Positions 34,847 to 45,148 of a stretch of 64,000 nucleotides of DNA are shown piece after piece. The position numbers and the translations under genes were made by a program. The stretch lies in NCBI RefSeq assembly GCF_009765875.1, contig NZ_LMUP01000008.1, positions 232,938 to 296,937 of the forward strand, in the 5' to 3' direction. The notes under the pieces are model-generated. The model worked only from the letters and a program-made list of their open reading frames with translations, did no database searches and was not told the DNA's origin. How positions within the stretch are numbered: position 1 is the stretch's first letter; the number at the start of each line of letters is the position of its first letter. This DNA comes from Pedobacter sp. L105. Its GTDB lineage: Bacteria; Bacteroidota; Bacteroidia; Sphingobacteriales; Sphingobacteriaceae.

Positions 34847-36271
34847 ATGAAAAATAAACAAATGTTATTGGAAGGGCCTATCCTTTCATCACTTTTAAAA
34901 TTAGCGATACCCATCATGATGGCTAATATATTGCAGGCCGCCTATCAGTTGGTTGATGCTTTTTGGGTGGGCCGCCTGGGCGGATCGGCGGTTGCTGCGG
35001 TATCCGTTAGTACGCCTGTTATTTTCCTCACGATGGCTATAGGCATCGGATTGGCCATAGCGGGCTCTATCCTGATTGCGCAATTTTTTGGCGCGGGCAA
35101 CCAAAAAATGGTGAACCATGTTGCCGCTCAAACCCTGCTGATGGTTATTTCAATATCGGTCATCTTAGCCGTTATAGGCTGGTTACTGAGTCCGCTTTTT
35201 TTGACCTCGCTTAATGTAGCTCCTAATGTATACAAAGGGGCGCTTGGCTTTATGCAGATCTCCTTCATCGGGCTGGTATTCAACTTTAGCTTTATGGTGT
35301 TCCAGTCGATAATGCGTGGTGTAGGCCGCGCGGTTTTACCGGTATTCATCGTGCTCGGCACCGTGATCCTCAATTTTGCGCTCGATCCCTTATTTATCTT
35401 CGGCTGGCATTTTATTCCGGCAATGGGGGTAAAAGGTGCGGCAATGGCAACAGTATCCACCCAAAGTCTGGCACTCATTATCGGATTTGTGATCCTCTTC
35501 CGCGGCAAACACGATGTTCATTTGCAGCTAGCTGATTTTAAACCTGATTATGTCCACATCAAACGGGCATTTAAAATCGGTTTCCCATCATCTATAGAAC
35601 AGTCCATGCGGGCTATCGGTATGACGGCCATGACCTTCCTGGTTGTCCGCTTTGGTACCAATACGGTGGCTTCCTATGGTGCAGGATCTAATATCATGCA
35701 ACTTATTATGATTCCCGCCCTCGGTTTATCCATGTCGATATCTACCCTCGTGGGGCAAAATATAGGCGCAGGTAATATGCTCCGCGCTACTAACATCGCC
35801 AAGCTGGGTGCATTTCTGGGCTTCGCCCTGTTGGCAGTATTCGGATTGATCGCTTTTCTTTTTGCTTCGCAGATCATCGCTTTCTTTGTACCTGGCGATA
35901 TCGAGATTATCAGGAGCGGCACTATTTTCCTGCGTACTACCTCTGTAGCCTGGGGATTTCTGGGCTTGCAGATGTGTTTAATCGGCGCTTTACGCGCTAA
36001 CGGCAACACCGTCATCCCCATGATCCTGGCGCTGGTTTCGCAATGGGTGTTGCAATTCCCTATTGCTTACTTCCTGTCGCATTACACCGCTATGGCTGAA
36101 CATGGGATATGGCTATCTTTCCCGGTTTCCACTATCATAACCGCGCTCATCACACTGGCCATCTATGCCAAAGGCGACTGGAAAAAGAAACAGATCATCA
36201 CCAAAACCGTCGATATCAAAATAAAAGCAGAGGACGAAATGATGATGGATGGTATAGAAGCACTCAAGTAA
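34847..36271 (+). CDS. MATE family multidrug efflux transporter
   Basis: A 474-residue inner-membrane protein with about twelve hydrophobic helices in two similar halves, as in Na+- or H+-driven MATE exporters. ILSSLLKLAIPIMMANILQ starts the first half, with VDAFWVGRLGGSAVAAVSVS after it. A second IPALGLSMSISTLVGQNIGAG block marks the C-terminal half. The cytoplasmic tail is Lys/Glu rich. It lies downstream of marR with a palindromic site between them. Cargo is probably a toxic cation or secondary metabolite; the sequence does not say which. Confidence 0.92.
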   Translation: MKNKQMLLEGPILSSLLKLAIPIMMANILQAAYQLVDAFWVGRLGGSAVAAVSVSTPVIFLTMAIGIGLAIAGSILIAQFFGAGNQKMVNHVAAQTLLMVISISVILAVIGWLLSPLFLTSLNVAPNVYKGALGFMQISFIGLVFNFSFMVFQSIMRGVGRAVLPVFIVLGTVILNFALDPLFIFGWHFIPAMGVKGAAMATVSTQSLALIIGFVILFRGKHDVHLQLADFKPDYVHIKRAFKIGFPSSIEQSMRAIGMTAMTFLVVRFGTNTVASYGAGSNIMQLIMIPALGLSMSISTLVGQNIGAGNMLRATNIAKLGAFLGFALLAVFGLIAFLFASQIIAFFVPGDIEIIRSGTIFLRTTSVAWGFLGLQMCLIGALRANGNTVIPMILALVSQWVLQFPIAYFLSHYTAMAEHGIWLSFPVSTIITALITLAIYAKGDWKKKQIITKTVDIKIKAEDEMMMDGIEALK

Positions 36272-36673
36272 TGGCTCTTACCCGGTGACAACACCAATTT
36301 GAAGCTCAGCGTTGGACAACATGATTAACATATATATATGAAAGCAATGTCAATCGATAAAGGATATATAATTTATATTGCTAAAAATAAACTATAACAT
36401 ACTGAAAAATTAGTAGGTTATAGCTTATATAGCCAAGTAAGACAAGGGAAACCCTATTTATTTTTAATAAAAGGAATCAGAACTTTGTTTTAGGATTCCA
36501 ATAAACATATTTTTTTGCACTTAAGCCCAATTTTTCTTTTTTTGCTATTAAATACTGACGAATAGGCCATAAAAACCTAAAGTTTTTCTTTTTAATGTGT
36601 TCACTAAAAATATTCTACACTTAACACTGAATTAATATTCATTTTATTGTGTAAATTCGGTTCAGTTATTAAG
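36272..36673. other. AT-rich intergenic region upstream of ECF sigma gene
   Basis: About 400 bp between the MATE gene and the ECF sigma start. It is very AT-rich, with a weak hairpin (GGAATC 36473-36478 with GATTCC 36494-36499). I see no coding frame. It presumably holds the promoter of the first nutrient-uptake locus. Confidence 0.5.
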
Positions 36674-37279
36674 ATGAACCACCTCGACACCCTTTCCGAA
36701 GTAGAATTACTTGGTTTGCTCAAGCTCGGCGATAAACGGGTATTCGATCATTTTTATAAAAGCTATAGTTTACCTATATACCGTAAATTATTAAAAATGA
36801 CAAAGGTTGATATATTGGCGGAAGAATTAATGCAGGATGTATTCGTCCGGTTATGGGATAAACGGCACCTGATCGAATCCGGACAGCCTTTTAAGTCCTA
36901 TTTATATACTATCGCTCAAAATATTGTTTACGACTTTTACCGTAAAGCAGCCAGAGAAGAACGTTTACAATCGGAAGTAAAAGCTTTCAGTACAGAGTTA
37001 TACCATCATACTGAAGAAAAGATATTTTTTAAAGAAACGAGGGAAATTCTTGATAAAGCTATCAATCAGTTGCCTGCCCAGCAAAAATTAGTGTTCACCT
37101 TGTGCAAAATGGAGGGTAAAAGCTATGAAGAGGTCAGCAAGACATTGGGCATCTCTACCTCCACTATCAACGGGCACATTGTTAAGGCAACAAAGAATAT
37201 TAAAGAATATATGTTCAACTATGAGCATATCACTTTGGCTTTTTCTATCGCGGTTATGATGGCGGTAAACAAAATTTAA
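36674..37279 (+). CDS. ECF RNA polymerase sigma-70 factor (FecI-like)
   Basis: A 201-residue ECF sigma factor. Region 2 spans FDHFYKSYSLPIYRKLL to AEELMQDVFVRLWDKR. Region 4 is LPAQQKLVFTLCKMEGKSYEEVSKTLGISTSTINGHIVKA, followed by a short hydrophobic tail often seen in Bacteroidota FecI homologues. The start is ATG 36674; an in-frame TTG at 36647 is less likely. The next gene, 67 bases on, is its probable FecR anti-sigma. The signal likely comes from the STN domain of the following SusC. It would activate its own uptake locus in response to ligand at the outer membrane. Confidence 0.9.
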   Translation: MNHLDTLSEVELLGLLKLGDKRVFDHFYKSYSLPIYRKLLKMTKVDILAEELMQDVFVRLWDKRHLIESGQPFKSYLYTIAQNIVYDFYRKAAREERLQSEVKAFSTELYHHTEEKIFFKETREILDKAINQLPAQQKLVFTLCKMEGKSYEEVSKTLGISTSTINGHIVKATKNIKEYMFNYEHITLAFSIAVMMAVNKI

Positions 37280-37346
37280 AATTTATTTTCAACCAGGATA
37301 GATGACACTCGTTTTCAAGGCGTAATAGCACATAAAGACTATTACT

Positions 37347-38534
37347 TTGAAAAACCAGGAGCGTTTAAAATTCTTATACCAGCAATTTCTTGCAAATAAT
37401 CTGACGGAACAGGAAATCGAAGAGTTATTCGTGCATTTTCAAACTCCGGATGAAAAGGAACTCAACTTTTTAATCAGACAGGAATTTGAACAAACTGAAG
37501 CGGAAACAAATGCTTCGCCAATGGAAGAAATCTTATTGGATCGTGTACACGCCCATCTAAAAGACCATATTCATTCAGGAGATGAAAAGAATACCAATAA
37601 AAGACGCTTGTTGATCTATGGTATTGCCGCAGCCGCATCCATCTTATTATGTATTTCAATAGGTACAACTTACTATTTGATGTCTAAGCAGCAACCCGGA
37701 CAACAAATTGTCCAGCATGAACTGATAGATATTAAACCGGGTAGCAAAAAGGCAACTCTTATATTGAGCAATGGCAAAATGATTAGTTTAAATGATGTCC
37801 GGACGGGTATGCTTGCGCAACAGGGGAATACAACTGTAACGAAAAGTGCCGACGGCCGGGTAGTTTATCATCAAAATAAATCTGATGAATCGGGGGCCAT
37901 TGTTTACAACACCATAACTACCCCCCGTGCCGGTTATTACCCCCTTACCATGGCCGATGGAACTGTGGCCATATTAGACGCGGAATCATCAATCAAATAC
38001 CCGGTTAGTTTTAACAAGACTGAACGAATGGTGGAGGTGACCGGACAAGTTTACTTCGAAGTAAAGTATAACAGTGCCCAGCCTTTCAGAATTAAGGTTA
38101 AGGGACAGACCATAGAGGATTTGGGTACCAAATTTAATGTGAATGCTTATGATGATGAACCCTCCATGAAAACAACTTTGATTGAAGGCAGTGTCAGGAT
38201 AACAAAAGAAAAACAAACCGTTGTATTGAAACCCGGTCAGCAGGCCACAACCGAATTAAATAAAAACACCATTCAAGTACAGGCAGTTGATACGGAAGAT
38301 GCCATTGCCTGGAAAAACGGACAGACTTCCTTTAAAAACGAGAATATAGAAGAAATTATGCGGCAGGCAGGCCGCTGGTATAATCTGGATGTCCGCTATC
38401 AGGGCCAGCCATCTAAACGGCAATTTATTGGCGGTATCTCAAGGACAGCTAATCTGTCAGATCTACTTAAAATCCTGGAATTTAATAATGTACATTATAA
38501 AATTAGTGGGAATACAATCACAATCACACCCTAA
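37347..38534 (+). CDS. FecR-type anti-sigma factor
   Basis: A 395-residue single-pass protein: a cytoplasmic N-terminal anti-sigma part (about 1-85), one membrane helix (LLIYGIAAAASILLCISIG, about 90-110), then a periplasmic FecR domain. The domain shows YYPLTMADGTVAILDAESSIKYPVSF, EVTGQVYFEVKYN and DLGTKFNVNAYDD, and ends in a secretin/STN-like domain. It relays the receptor state to the sigma factor. The start appears to be TTG 37347: no ATG lies near the N-terminus in frame and a stop precedes it at 37326. An attenuator-like hairpin separates it from susC. Confidence 0.87.
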   Translation: MKNQERLKFLYQQFLANNLTEQEIEELFVHFQTPDEKELNFLIRQEFEQTEAETNASPMEEILLDRVHAHLKDHIHSGDEKNTNKRRLLIYGIAAAASILLCISIGTTYYLMSKQQPGQQIVQHELIDIKPGSKKATLILSNGKMISLNDVRTGMLAQQGNTTVTKSADGRVVYHQNKSDESGAIVYNTITTPRAGYYPLTMADGTVAILDAESSIKYPVSFNKTERMVEVTGQVYFEVKYNSAQPFRIKVKGQTIEDLGTKFNVNAYDDEPSMKTTLIEGSVRITKEKQTVVLKPGQQATTELNKNTIQVQAVDTEDAIAWKNGQTSFKNENIEEIMRQAGRWYNLDVRYQGQPSKRQFIGGISRTANLSDLLKILEFNNVHYKISGNTITITP

Positions 38535-38611
38535 TTAAATAAACTATGATCATCCAAAAATGTGCCTATGATAATATAAAGACTTAAAAACATTGGTTGA
38601 TCCATAAAAAA

Positions 38612-38638
38612 GCCGGTAGTGCTTCTAACACCACCGGC
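38612..38638 (+). terminator. Hairpin between fecR and susC (locus 1)
   Basis: GCCGGTAGTG (38612-38621) pairs with CACCACCGGC (38629-38638) with one mismatch and a 7-nt loop. It is preceded by an A-run and lies 93 bases before the susC ATG. A hairpin in the same place exists in locus 2 (59557-59582). It could be a partial terminator or mRNA-end stabiliser. Confidence 0.5.
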
Positions 38639-38730
38639 AAATATTTGGGTTAACCTTTTCTTCCCGAAAAATCGGAAAGCATAAAAAATCCTCTGACAGA
38701 TTTAATTACGAAACCCAAACAATCAAAAGT

Positions 38731-41700
38731 ATGAATTTTTATACGCCCTTTACCCTCGTGCGTAAAAAACGAGGTATATTCTATAAGACCCTTATGGTTA
38801 TGAAAATAGTAACCTTTATCATCCTCGTAGCCTGCCTTCACGTTTCTGCGGGATCTTTTGCGCAAAAAATAACACTGAATGAAAGAGATGCTTCTCTGGA
38901 AAAGGTATTCAGTGATATCAAAAAGCAAACAGGTTATATATTCTTTTATGAGAACAATGTCTTAAATGGTACGACAAAAATAAGTATCAATATAAGAGAT
39001 GCCAATTTACAGGATGTATTAAACGAGTGTCTGAAGGGCCAGCGTTTGGATTATACTATAGCGGGAAACATTATCGGTTTAAAAAAACAAGATCCCTCCC
39101 TGTTAGACAACCTGAAAGACAGGGCAGCTAAACTTCTAGCCCTCTCCTCAGCTATTAACGGAAGAGTAATTGATAGCATTGGCCAACCCTTAGCCGGCGC
39201 ATCGGTTATTCTTAAGGGTACCCGCTACCATACTTTAACAGATAGCAAAGGAAATTTCAGCTTCCCTTCCGTACCGGAAGGGAAATATACTTTGATAGTC
39301 GATTATATAGGTTATGCCAGATTGGAAAAAAGTATAGAAACAGAAGGTAAAGATTTAAAGTTATCCCTGATCGCACATCTGTCTACTTCTTCGCTCGACC
39401 AAATACAGGTGATCGCTTACGGTGCAGAATCCAAACGCTTTAGTGTTGGATCTGTATCAACGGTTACGGCGGATCAAATTGAGAAGCAACCTGTAACTAA
39501 CGTTTTACTGGCTCTGGAGGGACAGGTTCCCGGACTCGCTGTGAATGCCACGAGTGGTGCACCCGGCTCCCAGGTACTGGTGCAGGTGCGGGGCCAAAAT
39601 ACAGCAGGCGGCTTTAATCCTACGCTTTCCACACGAAAATCCTACGACCAGCCATTATTTATCATTGACGGTGTGCCTTTCGCTTCGCAAAACAATAATG
39701 TAAATCAAATCAGCAATCTTGCCAGCCAAAGATTGTATGACGGAGGAATAAGCCAGGCTGGAGGAATAAGCCCTTTTAACAATATTAACCCTAATGATAT
39801 TGAAAGTATAAGTATACTCAAAGATGCGGATGCTACTTCCATCTATGGAACACAAGGCTCAAATGGCGTAATCATAATTACAACGAAGAAAGGGAAACCG
39901 GGTAAAACTACAGTGGATCTCAGTGTCAATACCGGAATTAATTCGGATGCCAGGCCAGTACAGTACATGAACACGCAGCAGTACACCCAGTTAAGGAAAG
40001 ATGCTTTTGCTGCAGATGGTGTTACACCTACTAATAATCCAAATGACTATTTAGGCTACGCGCCTGATCTGACAATTTTTGATCAAAATAAATACACGAA
40101 CTGGGGAAAAACTATTACCGGAAATACAACGAGTAATACAGATATCCATACCAGCGTATCCGGCGGTTCAGCCAATAGTACTTACATGGTTTCTGCAGGT
40201 TATTCCAGGTCAGAATATAATTTCCCCGGTGATTTTGCCGACGAAAGATATACCCTGCATAGCGCTTTACACAGTACCTCAGCAGATAAACGCTTTACCC
40301 TCGACCTGGTTACTGACTATGGATATGATCAAAATAATTCCGCTGCTTTTGGTGGCAGTCAGGATGTCCTTTTACCACCTAATACCCCGAATTTATTTGC
40401 TCCTGACGGAAGTTTAGCCTGGAGTTACAAGGGAGTTGATTTATCCAATTATCAATTCTACAGCTATTTAAAACAGCCTGCCAATCTGGAGAACTATAAT
40501 TTTAACACCTCCCTACACCTATCCTATCAAATATTGAAGGGCTTATCAATCAGCGCTAATCTGGGTTATAACCGTAATACATCTTCCGAGCATTCTGAAG
40601 ATCCGGCTGCTGCCCAAAGTCCATCGTATCCTTACGTTTATGCAACCTTTGCCAGTAATATTTATCAGACGATCAATATTGAGCCGCAAATCAATTATAC
40701 AAAGTCTATTGGGAAAGGGGTATTCAGTGCTTTGATTGGTTCCACCTATAAAAAGAATACAAACAGTTCCACCACCACCCAGGGGTCTGGCTATGCAAAT
40801 GACAACTTTCTTGAGTCAATTAACGGAGCCGCAACAGTAACTGCTTCGGACAATTCTAATATCTATAGATACAGCGCTGGCTTTGCCCGTCTTAAATATA
40901 TCTATGATCAAAAATATATTTTTGATGTAACTGGTAGAAGAGATGGCTCCAGTGATTTCGGCCCCGGTCACCGGTTCGGCAATTTTGGTTCCATAGGAGC
41001 AGGCTGGATATTTTCTGATGAGAAAGCATTTAAAGAAGCCCTTCCTTTTTTTAGTTATGGCAAGCTTTCGGCAAGTTATGGAACAACAGGATCAGATAAT
41101 ATCCAGGCGTACCAATACCAGGCATTATATAACCCGGTCCCTAGAACTCCTGCTTTCCAGGGTATTCAACCAAGTACTGCAACTAATCTTTATAATCCCG
41201 ATTATAGCTGGGCCTTAAAAAAATCATTGAATGTAGCGTTAGATTTTGGCTTCTTTAATAACCGCCTGATATTAAATGCCAACTACTACAGGGATCGGGA
41301 AAACGACCAGCTGGTCAACTACCCATTGCCTGTACAAACAGGTTTTAATAGCGTTTTGGGAAACCTGGATGCCACTGTTCAAAATAGGGGATTCGAATTT
41401 TCGGTAACTTCAACTAATATAAAAACCAGAAATTTCTCCTGGAAAACTAATTTCAACCTAACTTTCAACCGCAATAAATTGCTTTCCTTCCCAGGCCTGG
41501 AATCGTCTACCTATAATAACGAGTATGTAATAGGGCAGCCTACTTCTATCATCTACGGCTTTAAATATAAGGATGTAAATCCTACCACGGGGCTGTTTGA
41601 ATTTTATGATAAAAACGGGGGCGTTACTTCTAACCCTAACGGTGAATTAGCCTCGCAAGGTGGCGATTTAGTACCAATAGCTAATAGGGAAATTAATTAC

Positions 41701-42186
41701 ATGGGAGGATTTGGCAATAATTTCTCCTATAAACATTTCGGTCTTTATATTTTCTGCCAGTTCTCCAGTGGGAATGCCCCTAATTACCTGTATCAGGCTT
41801 ACGGAGATAACTCTCCCGGTTTATTAACCAATGAACCATCAGCAATTGCGAATAATTATTGGAAAAACCCAGGCGATAATGCACAGCTTCAGCGATTGTC
41901 GAGCAGCTATTATTCAGCGTCTTATGAGTCCGCAATAGATTTTGCGCAATCCAGTGGTGTATATAGTAAGGATACTTATCTACGTGTAAAAACAATTGCA
42001 TTATCCTATGCCTTACCTGATGCTTTTCTCAAAAAAGTTCATGTTCAGGGATGCAGCATTTATGTGAATGCACAAAACATGTTCACGATTACAAATTATA
42101 AGGTAGGCGATCCCGAACAACCTGGCAATTATACCGCTGTTCCATTGCAGCGCATCATCGCATTTGGCTTAAATCTTAAATTTTAG
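38731..42186 (+). CDS. SusC/RagA family TonB-linked outer-membrane receptor with STN domain
   Basis: An 1151-residue TonB-dependent transporter. A basic N-terminal stretch precedes the signal sequence (VSAGSFAQ). Next is an STN domain (ERDASLEKVFSDIKKQTGY), which contacts FecR. A carboxypeptidase-like sandwich (AINGRVIDSIGQPLAGASVIL) and a plug with QPLFIIDGVPF and SISILKDADATSIYG follow, then a long beta-barrel ending RIIAFGLNLKF. It imports a ligand captured by the SusD lipoprotein encoded 11 bases downstream. The ligand is unknown: no polysaccharide-degrading enzyme is in this operon, and the GH92 gene beyond the terminator runs the other way. Confidence 0.93.
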   Translation: MNFYTPFTLVRKKRGIFYKTLMVMKIVTFIILVACLHVSAGSFAQKITLNERDASLEKVFSDIKKQTGYIFFYENNVLNGTTKISINIRDANLQDVLNECLKGQRLDYTIAGNIIGLKKQDPSLLDNLKDRAAKLLALSSAINGRVIDSIGQPLAGASVILKGTRYHTLTDSKGNFSFPSVPEGKYTLIVDYIGYARLEKSIETEGKDLKLSLIAHLSTSSLDQIQVIAYGAESKRFSVGSVSTVTADQIEKQPVTNVLLALEGQVPGLAVNATSGAPGSQVLVQVRGQNTAGGFNPTLSTRKSYDQPLFIIDGVPFASQNNNVNQISNLASQRLYDGGISQAGGISPFNNINPNDIESISILKDADATSIYGTQGSNGVIIITTKKGKPGKTTVDLSVNTGINSDARPVQYMNTQQYTQLRKDAFAADGVTPTNNPNDYLGYAPDLTIFDQNKYTNWGKTITGNTTSNTDIHTSVSGGSANSTYMVSAGYSRSEYNFPGDFADERYTLHSALHSTSADKRFTLDLVTDYGYDQNNSAAFGGSQDVLLPPNTPNLFAPDGSLAWSYKGVDLSNYQFYSYLKQPANLENYNFNTSLHLSYQILKGLSISANLGYNRNTSSEHSEDPAAAQSPSYPYVYATFASNIYQTINIEPQINYTKSIGKGVFSALIGSTYKKNTNSSTTTQGSGYANDNFLESINGAATVTASDNSNIYRYSAGFARLKYIYDQKYIFDVTGRRDGSSDFGPGHRFGNFGSIGAGWIFSDEKAFKEALPFFSYGKLSASYGTTGSDNIQAYQYQALYNPVPRTPAFQGIQPSTATNLYNPDYSWALKKSLNVALDFGFFNNRLILNANYYRDRENDQLVNYPLPVQTGFNSVLGNLDATVQNRGFEFSVTSTNIKTRNFSWKTNFNLTFNRNKLLSFPGLESSTYNNEYVIGQPTSIIYGFKYKDVNPTTGLFEFYDKNGGVTSNPNGELASQGGDLVPIANREINYMGGFGNNFSYKHFGLYIFCQFSSGNAPNYLYQAYGDNSPGLLTNEPSAIANNYWKNPGDNAQLQRLSSSYYSASYESAIDFAQSSGVYSKDTYLRVKTIALSYALPDAFLKKVHVQGCSIYVNAQNMFTITNYKVGDPEQPGNYTAVPLQRIIAFGLNLKF

Positions 42187-42197
42187 ACAATATTCTC

Positions 42198-43604
42198 ATG
42201 AAAATACTTTTTTCTAATAAATATAAAATGGTGGCAGGTTTGTGTTTAGTTGCTTTCAGTACATTTTTTTCCTGCAAAAAATTAACTGAAGTACCTGACA
42301 ATCCGCCGTCGTCAATCACGCAGGCACAAGAATTTTCGGATAGTACCACAACAATGACTGCCGTTGCAGGGATATATTCTTATAATTCTACCGCCGGGAA
42401 TGGTTTTGCCTATAGCGATGGTAGATTTACCATGAGCACCGCACCATCCTCTGATGAAGTATCCTACACCTCCAATTCAGACCAGCAGCAATTTTACAGC
42501 TACACCTTAGTCCCGTCGAACAGTACTTTAACCTCCTTATGGGGATCGCCTTATCAAAGTATGTATCAGGTAAATAATATACTGACTGGCATCACCAACA
42601 ACAGTAAATTATCAGCTTCCTTCGTTAAACAAATTACCGGAGAAATGAAGGTGGTACGGGCCTTGTATTATTTTAACCTGGTAAACCTGTTCGGCGGCGT
42701 ACCTCTGGTAACATCAACTGATTATAATGCTACAGCTCATATTCCAAAGGCTTCATTAACAGCTGTTTACCAACAAATCATCACAGACCTAAATGATGCC
42801 GTAAAAAAACTACCGGTTAGTTATCCCTCGGATGGACGGGCGCGCCCAAATCTATATACCGCGCAGGCATTGCTTGCAAAAGTTCATTTATACCAGGGTC
42901 AATGGCAGGCTGCCTATAATGAAGCTGATTCGATTATTAAATCCGGCATCTATGACGTTACTAATACCCCTTTAAAGGGTGTATTTCTTCATGGAAGCAT
43001 GGAAGCGATATGGCAAATACCGGCCTTAGGAACTAACCAGGCAACGGCTGAGGCAGGAAATTTCATTCCTTCTTACACCGGTGCAACGCCAGTCTTTTTA
43101 GTAACGCCCTTTTTATTAAATGCTTTTGAAACGGGAGATCAGCGCGTTCAAAACTGGCTTGGCAAAACTGTTGTCAATCAACAGAATCTTTATTACCCTT
43201 ATAAATATAAGAACAAACGGCCAACGGATACCCCGCTTGAAGATTATATGATCTTTAGATTAGGTGAAATGTATCTGATCAGGGCTGAAGCAGCTGCCGA
43301 ACTTAATAATCTCAGCGGGGCTTTGGCAGACGTAAATATTATACGCAGCAGGGCTGGGTTACCGTCCAGCACAGCTGAAGCAACATCGCAAACTGCTGTC
43401 TTAGCTGCCATTATGCACGAAAGACAAACAGAGCTTTGTTTTGAATGGGGAAACCGCTGGTTTGATCTGAAGCGGACAGGTACAGCAGGAACTGTTTTGA
43501 GCGCCGAAAAAACCGGCTGGAAGAGTACTGCGGAACTATACCCAATACCACAAGCGCAGATACAATTAGATAACATGCTCACACAAAATCCAGGTTATCA
43601 TTAA
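42198..43604 (+). CDS. SusD/RagB family nutrient-binding lipoprotein
   Basis: A 468-residue surface lipoprotein (signal ending FFSCKK; Cys near residue 26) that caps its SusC partner and captures ligand. Recognisable are helix-rich TPR-like segments: QITGEMKVVRALYYFNLVNLFGGVPLV, then YTAQALLAKVHLYQGQWQAA. The SusD/RagB C-terminal block is YMIFRLGEMYLIRAEAAAE, then ERQTELCFEWGNRWFDLKRTG. It follows susC by 11 bases. A hairpin at 43641-43666 lies 36 bases after its stop and may reduce expression of the thioredoxin gene beyond. Confidence 0.92.
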   Translation: MKILFSNKYKMVAGLCLVAFSTFFSCKKLTEVPDNPPSSITQAQEFSDSTTTMTAVAGIYSYNSTAGNGFAYSDGRFTMSTAPSSDEVSYTSNSDQQQFYSYTLVPSNSTLTSLWGSPYQSMYQVNNILTGITNNSKLSASFVKQITGEMKVVRALYYFNLVNLFGGVPLVTSTDYNATAHIPKASLTAVYQQIITDLNDAVKKLPVSYPSDGRARPNLYTAQALLAKVHLYQGQWQAAYNEADSIIKSGIYDVTNTPLKGVFLHGSMEAIWQIPALGTNQATAEAGNFIPSYTGATPVFLVTPFLLNAFETGDQRVQNWLGKTVVNQQNLYYPYKYKNKRPTDTPLEDYMIFRLGEMYLIRAEAAAELNNLSGALADVNIIRSRAGLPSSTAEATSQTAVLAAIMHERQTELCFEWGNRWFDLKRTGTAGTVLSAEKTGWKSTAELYPIPQAQIQLDNMLTQNPGYH

Positions 43605-43640
43605 GCAATAGCGTTCTCGTGGAAAACACCTTCAGATCAA

Positions 43641-43666
43641 CCCCAGGATACAATTATATCCTGGGG
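43641..43666 (+). terminator. Hairpin between susD and TlpA gene (locus 1)
   Basis: CCCCAGGATA (43641-43650) pairs exactly with TATCCTGGGG (43657-43666) around a 6-nt loop. There is no T-run after it, so a processing or stabilising element is as likely as termination. Confidence 0.5.
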
Positions 43667-43744
43667 GTATTCATCTACACACCTCCAATATGCCCTAACT
43701 GGCTTAAGTGCATCATTCTATAAAAATCTATAATTAATTAAATT

Positions 43745-44905
43745 ATGAAAAATATCATTGTATGGTTAATGGCCTTAGTGTCCCTAACAACCTTTGCACA
43801 AAATAATAACAATGAGAATTACCAGGTGGTGATTAAAGTTGCCCAATTAACAAAACCCGCAAAGGCGTTTTTATTTTATCGAATCAACAAAACCACATTC
43901 AGTGATTCTTCGGAGATCGTAGATGGCAAAATTTCATTTAAAGGCTCAATAGCCGAACCTGCGCTTGCAGAAGTAGTTATTGATCATCATGGCTTAGGGA
44001 TTACGAAACTTCCTAAAAGTTCTGCTACCAGGGATGGACTGGAATTGTTTCTTGAAAATGGAACAATAACCCTGACTGCAAAAGATTCCGTTAAGCATGC
44101 TACCATAACAGGTTCCAGACTCACTGATGATTATTTGTTGTATTTAAAACAATGTTCGGCGCCAATAGCAATGCAACAGGCTATGTATGTTGAATACGCT
44201 AAAGCCTCTGCTGAAATGAAAAAGGACACAGCCTTTCAGCATGACATGAAAAAAAGATGGGATGTAGTATCGAAAAAAAGAGAACTTTCAACCGAGGAGT
44301 TCATTAAAGCTCATCCGGATTCATATATCGATATCATGCTGACCAATTACATCATGGGAAATAATTTCAAACTTGAAAAGATTGAAACGATTTTTAATAG
44401 TTTATCGCCACGTATTCAGCATACATCTGGAGGCCAGGAAATTGCAAAAAAAATAACCAGTGCCCGCTCCATATTGATTGGTGCCATTGCCCCCGTTTTC
44501 ACACAGCTTGACACAACAGGCAAACCTGTAAGTTTAGCAGATTTTCGTGGTAAATATGTTTTACTAGACTTTTGGGCAAGCTGGTGTGGCCCCTGCCGTA
44601 GGGAAAATCCTAACGTTATAGTAGCTTACAACAAATTTAAGGATAAAAACTTCACTGTGTTGGGTTTTTCATTAGATGGTGGCAGAAAAGCTAAACAACT
44701 TTGGACGGACGCCATAAAAAAAGATGGACTACCATGGGAGCAGCTTTCAGATCTAAAAGGATGGTCAAGCCCGGTAGTAAGCATGTATATGATCAATGCT
44801 ATACCTACAAATTTTTTAATCGATCCATCGGGTAAGATCATTGCTAAAGACCTTCGCGGAGACGAGCTGGAGAAAAAGCTCTCAGCGCTTTTTGGAAAGA
44901 AGTAA
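43745..44905 (+). CDS. TlpA-like thiol-disulfide oxidoreductase with DUF4369 domain
   Basis: A 386-residue exported protein (signal ends near TFAQ). Residues about 25-120 form the DUF4369 domain seen with Bacteroidota thioredoxins (KIAQL-like strands, FKGSIAEPALAEVVID). A helical linker follows. The C-terminal thioredoxin domain has KYVLLDFWASWCGPCRREN with the CxxC redox pair near residue 278. IPTNFLIDPSGKIIAKDLRG contains the cis-Pro. It probably reduces disulfides in the periplasm. Proximity to SusC/D suggests a thiol- or metal-containing ligand, by inference. It ends before a strong bidirectional terminator. Confidence 0.9.
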   Translation: MKNIIVWLMALVSLTTFAQNNNNENYQVVIKVAQLTKPAKAFLFYRINKTTFSDSSEIVDGKISFKGSIAEPALAEVVIDHHGLGITKLPKSSATRDGLELFLENGTITLTAKDSVKHATITGSRLTDDYLLYLKQCSAPIAMQQAMYVEYAKASAEMKKDTAFQHDMKKRWDVVSKKRELSTEEFIKAHPDSYIDIMLTNYIMGNNFKLEKIETIFNSLSPRIQHTSGGQEIAKKITSARSILIGAIAPVFTQLDTTGKPVSLADFRGKYVLLDFWASWCGPCRRENPNVIVAYNKFKDKNFTVLGFSLDGGRKAKQLWTDAIKKDGLPWEQLSDLKGWSSPVVSMYMINAIPTNFLIDPSGKIIAKDLRGDELEKKLSALFGKK

Positions 44906-45012
44906 TCCATATTCAACTGCAATTAGGCGATTATTGGCTAAAGCTATTGATCGATGCCCATTTATCTAAGCGGGACAACATAAGTTAACATACAGACTAA
45001 AGGCTAAGATAC

Positions 45013-45070
45013 AGCACATAAAAAAGGGTCAAAGTTATCTTTCAATAACTTTGACCCTTTTTTATGTGCT
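45013..45070. terminator. Bidirectional terminator, 26-bp perfect hairpin
   Basis: The left arm 45013-45038 is an exact reverse complement of the right arm 45045-45070, with the 6-nt loop CTTTCA between. A-rich and T-rich runs inside the stem would terminate transcription from either side. It lies between the convergent TlpA (plus) and GH92 (minus) genes. Confidence 0.9.
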
Positions 45071-45148
45071 TAGAAAAGAACTACTGAGTAACAACAATTG
45101 GTTTGAGGCCCCATAAAAAGCAGGTCACTGCTTAAGTTAATTGTAAAG

